Source: Planctomycetota bacterium
Lineage (GTDB): Bacteria; Planctomycetota; Phycisphaerae; UBA1845; CAIVHJ01
Assembly: GCA_022573485.1 (NCBI GenBank)
Contig: JACZTW010000125.1
Coordinates: forward strand, 1-10,145
Length of the DNA stretch: 10,145 nt
Reading direction: 5' to 3'
Shown: one piece after another, positions 6,082-10,145 of the stretch
Position numbering within the stretch: position 1 is the stretch's first letter
Layout of the letters: the number at the start of each line of letters is the position of its first letter
Made by a program: the position numbers and the translations under genes
The notes under the pieces: model-generated
Told to the model about the DNA's origin: nothing
The model's input: the letters and a program-made list of their open reading frames with translations, nothing else
Databases searched by the model: none

Positions 6082-6429
6082 TCAGAACTTCCCTTTGAAC
6101 CGTTCCACCGGATACTTCTCTCTGTTCTTGACCATCTTTGAATCCAGAGAAGCGCACAAATCGATGCCCATCGCTCCGGCGAACGCGAGTACATAGCAAA
6201 ACACGTCCGCCAGCTCCTCTTCAACGTGCGCCATCGCCTCCGGGTCGCCCTTCAGATCCCGTAATTGGTCGCTCCGGAGCCATTGGAAATGCTCCATCAG
6301 CTCCGCCGCTTCGATGGCGATGGACATCGACAGGTTCTTGGGGTCGTGAAACTGCTGCCAGTCGCGCTCATCCACGAAAGCCTGCACGAATCCCTTCATC
6401 GCCGAAACCGTTGTCTCTTGATCGTTCAT
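6082..6429 (-). CDS. MazG-like nucleotide pyrophosphohydrolase
   Basis: House-cleaning all-alpha NTP pyrophosphatase that hydrolyses a (d)NTP, often a non-canonical or pyrimidine one, to NMP and pyrophosphate using Mg2+. 115 residues, typical for the single-domain dCTPase/RS21-C6-like group. The metal-binding residues stand in IEAAELMEHFQW (E40, E43) and EEELADVFCYVL (E72, D75), and the C-terminal KNREKYPVERFKGK matches the basic NxxKYP end of the family. The start at 6429 (MNDQETTV) gives the family's usual length; an in-frame ATG at 6492 would add 21 residues unlike the family. A weak GGGTGG lies 6 nt upstream. The gene converges on 5395-6021 with 60 bp between them and diverges from the cytochrome gene. 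Confidence 0.92.
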   Translation of the reverse strand: MNDQETTVSAMKGFVQAFVDERDWQQFHDPKNLSMSIAIEAAELMEHFQWLRSDQLRDLKGDPEAMAHVEEELADVFCYVLAFAGAMGIDLCASLDSKMVKNREKYPVERFKGKF

Positions 6430-6523
6430 AACTGGCCACCCAACAGAGCAAAATCGCGACTTCGACCGCAACTTACCCGCAAGACCGGCCACGCGGCGGC
6501 AGGCGGGCTTGAGCAGAGACCCC

Positions 6524-6552
6524 TTTTATCCTGTCCGACGACGTTGTACAAT
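6524..6552 (+). promoter_or_regulatory. Candidate promoter of the cytochrome gene
   Basis: TACAAT (6547-6552) is a good -10 box; 17 bp upstream is only TTTTAT (6524-6529). The implied leader is about 43 nt and includes the ribosome site AAGGAG (6590-6595). The weak -35 makes this tentative. Confidence 0.3.
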
Positions 6553-6601
6553 GCCAACAGGGCCGGGATTTCCGGATCGCTTTCTTTTGAAGGAGCTTCT
6601 G

Positions 6602-9271
6602 ATGCGGCACTTCCTTGTTGCGTTGTCGGTAATCTGCGTTTGCACCGCATCCGTTCGGGCTCAATCGTCCTTCGTCAATTGGGAGACGCCGCAGGTGTAC
6701 CCGCTCGCCCTCACGCCGGACGGCACGCGGCTCGTCGCCGCCAACACCCCGGACAACAGGATCGAGGTCTTTGAGGTCACCGGCAAAGGCATCACGCACT
6801 TGGGCGCCGTCGCGGTCGGCCTGGACCCGGTAACGGTCCGCGCCCGCACCAACACCGAGATCTGGGTCGTGAACCACATCTCCGACAGCATCAGCATCGT
6901 GGACCTCAGCACCATGAACGTCGTCCAGACCATCACCACCGGCGATGAGCCGGCCGACGTCGTTTTCGCAGGCGACCCGCAGCGCGCATTCGTGACCATC
7001 TCGCAACTCAACCAGATCGAAGTGTACGATCCGGGCGATCTCTCTCTCCCGCCGATCGTACTCGACATTGAAGGCGAGGATCCCAGAGCATTGGCCACCG
7101 ACGGCGCGACTGTCTACGCGGCAATCTTCGAGTCCGGCAACCACACTACAATTCTCGGCGAGACGGTTGTGTCTTCGAGTGTGAACCCGTATCCCGGCGA
7201 TGAGAATCCGCCGCCCAACGACGGCACGGAGTTCAACCCGCCCATCGCCGGAGATCTGCCGACGCCGCCGGAGGTCAGCATCATCGTTCAAAAGAGCGAA
7301 GCCGGCGTGTGGCTGGACGACAATGGCGCCGACTGGTCGGCAGCGGTCGGCTGGGACCTGCACGACCACGACGTGGCCGTCATCGACGCAGACTCGCTCG
7401 AGGTGTCCTACATCACCGGCCTGATGAACACCGACATGGGCATCGCGGTCAGCCCGTTGGGCAGCGTCACCGTCGTGGGCACCGAAGCAACAAACGTCAT
7501 CCGCTTTGAACCGAACATCTCGGGCAGGTTCGTGCGCGTGATGGGCGCGTTGTTGCCTGCGGGCGGCGGATCTCCCGTGCTCGTGGACCTCAATCCTCAT
7601 CTGGACTATTCCGGGCCGACGGTTTCCCAAGAACTCCGGGACCAGTCGCTCGGCGACCCGCGAGGAATCGTTTGGAACGCCGACGGCACACAGGGCTACA
7701 TCACCGGCATGGGCTCGAACAATGTCGCCGTCGTGGATGCCGACCTGAATCGCGCCGGGCTGGTCGAAGTCGGCCAGGGACCGACGGGCATCGTTCTGGA
7801 CGACGTAAACGGCCGCCTCTATGTCTTGAACCGCTTTGACGACTCCGTATCGACGATCGATCAAGCTACGCTCGAAGAGGCCCTGCCTCGGGCGGTGTTC
7901 TACGACCCGACGCCCGAAGCGATTCGAGCGGGTAGGCCTTTCCTCTACGACACGCACCGCACCTCCGGCCTCGGTCAGACGGCCTGCGCGAGCTGCCACG
8001 TCGATGGCCGCACCGACCAGATCGCATGGGACCTCGGCAACCCTGCCGGGGAGGTTCAAGACTTCAACCAGAATTGCAATGGCGGCATTCCGGGCGGCGG
8101 TTTCTGCGAAGATTGGCACCCAATGAAAGGCCCGATGACGACCCAGACACTGATCGGCATCAGTGGAACCGAACCGTTCCACTGGCGCGGCGATCGCGCG
8201 GGGCTGTCGGCGTTCAATCCTGCGTTCGAGAGCCTCATGGGCGATGATGCCCAGCTCACCGACGAGGAAATGGACCAGTTCGTCGCCTTCATTGACTCGC
8301 TGACGCCCCCGCCGAACCCGTTCCGCAATTTCGACAATTCGCTGCCGACGACCTTCCCGAACGGCGGCAACCCGAACAACGGCAGGAGCCTGTACATGAG
8401 TCTCCCGCTGGATGGCGGCTTGTTGACCTGCGGTGCTTGCCACCAACTCCCCACCGGCACCAACGGCATCATCATCTCCGGCAATCTGCTGAACGAAAGC
8501 CAGAGCATGAAGATCCCGCAACTGCGCAACATGCACGAGAAGACCGGCTTCGACGCAACCTCCATGAACAACAACAGCGGCTTCGGTTTCATCCATGACG
8601 GCAGTGTCGATACGCTCTTCAACTTTCTGACCGCGCCGGTATTCACCTTTCTGCCGGGCGAGAGCGGCAACCAGCAGCGCCGCGACATCGTGGCCTTCAT
8701 GATGTGCTTCGCCACGGACACGAACGCCGCCGTGGGCGTGCAGACCACCGTCGTCGATGCCGCCCAGGCCCCGGCTGAGCAAGTTGAACTCATTGACGAC
8801 ATGATAAGCCGGGCGGATGCCTTCCAGGTTGGCCTGATCGTCAAGGGCGTGCAGGACGGCGAACAACGCGGCTACGAGTACATCGGCGGCGGGGAGTTCC
8901 AGTCCGATCGTGCGGCGGAGATTCTCACGGCTGCCGACCTCTTCGCCGGCGCTGTGCCGGGGTCTGAGCTGACCTACACCGTCGTTCCCCGGCCGGCCGA
9001 CAGACGAATGGGCATCGACCGCGATGAGGACGGCGTCTTCGACGGCGACGAGATCGACGCCGGCACGGACCCAGCCGACCCGGATGACTTCCCGCTCGAC
9101 CCCTGCGCCGCCGACCTCAGCGGGGACGGCATTATCGAATCGTTTGACCTCGCCCTGCTCCTCGGCTCCTGGGGATCGTGCGACGGCTGCCCCGCCGACA
9201 TCGACGGCGACGGCAGCGTCAACGCCTTCGACCTCGCGCTGCTGCTCGGAACGTGGGGCCCATGCGAGTAG
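6602..9271 (+). CDS. Exported di-haem cytochrome c / YVTN beta-propeller protein with C-terminal dockerin-like repeats
   Basis: Secreted redox protein of 889 residues. The start follows AAGGAG by 6 nt; residues 1-20 are a Sec signal peptide (MRHFLVALSVICVCTASVRA, cleavage after RA). Residues ~30-175 and ~350-425 hold YVTN/WD-like blades (for example SDSISIVDLSTMNVVQTITT, GRLYVLNRFDDSVSTID). Two haem c sites follow: CASCH (462-466) and CGACH (610-614), with GPMTTQTLIGISG, FHWRGDR and KIPQLRN segments as in the cytochrome c peroxidase/MauG group. Residues 806-832 are an Asp-rich TSP3-like calcium stretch, and 838-889 are two dockerin-like repeats, each ending in DLALLLGxWGxC. It may carry electrons or oxidise a substrate at the cell surface; the substrate is unknown. 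The dockerin-like end suggests anchoring to a partner or surface retention. A 984-codon antisense frame here is a GC-bias shadow. Confidence 0.92.
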   Translation: MRHFLVALSVICVCTASVRAQSSFVNWETPQVYPLALTPDGTRLVAANTPDNRIEVFEVTGKGITHLGAVAVGLDPVTVRARTNTEIWVVNHISDSISIVDLSTMNVVQTITTGDEPADVVFAGDPQRAFVTISQLNQIEVYDPGDLSLPPIVLDIEGEDPRALATDGATVYAAIFESGNHTTILGETVVSSSVNPYPGDENPPPNDGTEFNPPIAGDLPTPPEVSIIVQKSEAGVWLDDNGADWSAAVGWDLHDHDVAVIDADSLEVSYITGLMNTDMGIAVSPLGSVTVVGTEATNVIRFEPNISGRFVRVMGALLPAGGGSPVLVDLNPHLDYSGPTVSQELRDQSLGDPRGIVWNADGTQGYITGMGSNNVAVVDADLNRAGLVEVGQGPTGIVLDDVNGRLYVLNRFDDSVSTIDQATLEEALPRAVFYDPTPEAIRAGRPFLYDTHRTSGLGQTACASCHVDGRTDQIAWDLGNPAGEVQDFNQNCNGGIPGGGFCEDWHPMKGPMTTQTLIGISGTEPFHWRGDRAGLSAFNPAFESLMGDDAQLTDEEMDQFVAFIDSLTPPPNPFRNFDNSLPTTFPNGGNPNNGRSLYMSLPLDGGLLTCGACHQLPTGTNGIIISGNLLNESQSMKIPQLRNMHEKTGFDATSMNNNSGFGFIHDGSVDTLFNFLTAPVFTFLPGESGNQQRRDIVAFMMCFATDTNAAVGVQTTVVDAAQAPAEQVELIDDMISRADAFQVGLIVKGVQDGEQRGYEYIGGGEFQSDRAAEILTAADLFAGAVPGSELTYTVVPRPADRRMGIDRDEDGVFDGDEIDAGTDPADPDDFPLDPCAADLSGDGIIESFDLALLLGSWGSCDGCPADIDGDGSVNAFDLALLLGTWGPCE

Positions 9272-9658
9272 CGGCGGCGCTCCCAGTGGTGATTCGGACA
9301 CTATTACAGTGCCCCATTTCCAGCCCATCTCGTTAGCGGCGTTGCGCTTGCAACGGCCGTGGGTTCGTTTCGCCAATACGCTTTTCGCCGCTGCGGCCCC
9401 GTTGCAGCCGCACTGCGGAAACGACAATTCACAACTTCATCGTTCTGTCTTCTTCACTCTTCACGTACTTTGCTCCGCGCGCACCATATCCGTGCGGGAC
9501 GCGCCCACTTGTATAACTTGCCACGTGATCGGTCGAAGATGCCGGCGTAAGCGAGCGCCGGAGTAGTTGTCGGTTCTCAGGGTTCCGTGTTCCGAGACGC
9601 GCGTCGTGGGCCATTCAGCTAACCCTTCTCGCGTTGAAGGCAACCCACATCATGGTGC
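9272..9658. other. 387-bp gene-poor spacer with two short inverted repeats
   Basis: No reading frame here looks like a protein on either strand. Two small hairpins are visible: CGTTGC-GCTT-GCAACG (9340-9355) and CCGGCG-TAAGCGAG-CGCCGG (9542-9561). Neither is followed by a T-run, so they are not standard terminators; the first could still mark the end of the cytochrome transcript. The region separates conserved genes from IS-disrupted DNA and may be decayed accessory sequence. Confidence 0.5.
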
Positions 9659-10072
9659 CTAGAGTGCATCAAGGAAATCGCCGAGGTCGGTGCCTCTCAA
9701 ATCGCTGCGTGACATCTCCCAAGCAATCCGCCAATTCTCGTTCTTGTTCCAATGGGGATCAACGTCCTTCAGTCTTTCAAATGGTTTGAGTGCTCGGTGT
9801 TTCTCTGTCATAACCTTCTGAATGGCTTCCGCCGTGAAGTAGTTCTCGGTGGCACGGAATTTGGTAACGTGAATGTTGATGCCTGCCTTTTCGCAGGCCT
9901 CGACGAAGCCTTGCCGCGAGGGTTTCAGTTCCGCAGCCTCGGACTCCTTTTCGCTGTCGACCAATGCAAACACGTCCTCAGTGATTCTCTTGATTTCCTC
10001 AAGCTGAGCCTGGCACTTAGGAGCTATTGCAAAACCGTGTACATGACATTTAACCATGAACCAATTTCCCAT
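9659..10072 (-). pseudogene. C-terminal fragment of a TOPRIM/OLD-like protein, truncated by an insertion sequence
   Basis: A 137-codon frame ending in TAG. Residues from about 19 on include VFALVDSEKES, a strand with acidic residues as in a TOPRIM DxD site, then GINIHVTKFRATENYFTAEAI, WNKNENWRIAWEM and GTDLGDFLDAL. This arrangement resembles the C-terminal end of OLD-family or AAA-linked TOPRIM nucleases, often phage-defence proteins; that assignment is from memory of the pattern and is moderate at best. Such proteins are several hundred residues long, so the ATPase part would be missing. The first ~18 residues (MGNWFMVKC...FAIAP) are read from the end of the neighbouring IS and overlap the transposase tail, and an in-frame TGA lies at 10079-10081. 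The real gene therefore probably entered from the right and was cut near 10020. It could still be expressed as a chimera. Confidence 0.5.
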
Positions 10073-10145
10073 GACAGATCAGTGCTGCCGCGAGTTGGTG
10101 AAACGCCAAAAAGCTCTTGTCGCTTCGCTCGTAGCACAGGCGTAA
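10021..10145 (-). mobile_element. 3' end of an insertion sequence, IS5-like (continues beyond window)
   Basis: The transposase tail (10050-10145) is followed, in transcription direction, by a short non-coding end finishing GGTTTTGCAATAGCTC (10036-10021). I take this as the terminal inverted repeat, with the flanking CTAA just outside as a possible target duplication. The other end lies beyond the window, so repeat and duplication cannot be matched. The boundary is inferred to within a few bases. Confidence 0.45.
10050..10145 (-). CDS. IS5-family-like transposase, C-terminal end only
   Basis: Thirty-one codons and a TAA are visible, too short for routine gene calling. The residues read LRLCYERSDKSFLAF, then HQLAAALICHGK. 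The pattern YER-x-D...AF..LA.ALIC matches the last helix of many IS5-family DDE transposases, which commonly end RYERRAD...AFL.LACALIC. The catalytic D, D and E residues lie upstream, outside the window. The frame overlaps the start of the chimeric fragment at 9659-10072 in a different frame. Whether the transposase is intact cannot be told. Confidence 0.6.
   Translation of the reverse strand, partial: LRLCYERSDKSFLAFHQLAAALICHGKLVHG

Noticed and set aside
9340..9355. Hairpin as intrinsic terminator of the cytochrome gene
   Set aside because: The 6-bp stem has no following T-run, and the stem lies 70 bp after the stop. It is listed only as part of the spacer.
6473..9427. 984-codon minus-strand open frame
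   Set aside because: Fully antisense to the cytochrome gene, whose codons with G/C third positions leave the opposite frame without stops. It is rich in Arg, Val, Asp and His with no recognisable domain.
1..10145. CRISPR array, tRNA gene or tandem repeats
   Set aside because: No regularly spaced direct repeats and no tRNA-like cloverleaf with a TTCRANNC arm were seen on reading either strand.

Overview
The window looks like a piece of a Planctomycetota chromosome, most likely from the class Phycisphaerae or a close relative. The main reasons are the GC-rich coding sequence, a long secreted cytochrome ending in a duplicated dockerin-like repeat with the DLALLLGxWGxC signature common in that group, a cytosolic Hanks-type kinase, and a short 5S rRNA gene of about 107 nt that stands alone, without a 16S or 23S gene beside it. 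The taxonomic call is inference from these features.

Layout. Positions 1-1225 (minus) hold a secreted or lipid-anchored thioredoxin-fold protein whose reading frame contains one in-frame TGA (953-955). The same frame is open on both sides of it, the TGA sits two codons after a Cys in the active-site loop, and a hairpin with a GGC loop starts just downstream. I read this as a selenoprotein gene that ordinary ORF calling cuts to a short stub. It diverges from a PLP-dependent aminotransferase (1363-2517, plus). Convergent with that, overlapping by 18 bp at the 3' end, is a Ser/Thr protein kinase (2500-3588, minus), preceded on the same strand by an unrecognised acidic protein (3687-4286).

The middle holds a self-contained 5S rRNA unit: a promoter (4389-4416), the gene (about 4421-4527) and a bidirectional terminator (4534-4560). 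Downstream are a LmbE/PIG-L family deacetylase (4597-5379) and, 15 bp later, a conserved-looking protein of unknown function (5395-6021), probably one operon. A MazG-like nucleotide pyrophosphohydrolase (6082-6429, minus) faces this operon and diverges from the largest gene, 6602-9271. That gene encodes an exported protein of 889 residues with YVTN-type beta-propeller segments, two c-type haem sites, a calcium-binding TSP3-like stretch and a C-terminal dockerin-like pair.

The right end (9272-10145) is accessory DNA. It holds 387 bp without a convincing gene, then a minus-strand fragment resembling the C-terminal end of a TOPRIM/OLD-like protein. The fragment is joined to the 3' end of an insertion sequence whose transposase tail (10050-10145) resembles the IS5 family. 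The fragment's apparent first ~18 residues are read from IS DNA, so it looks like a gene broken by the insertion.

The strongest candidate for something undescribed is the thioredoxin-like selenoprotein at the left edge, with its C-T-U active-site motif and adjacent SECIS-like hairpin.
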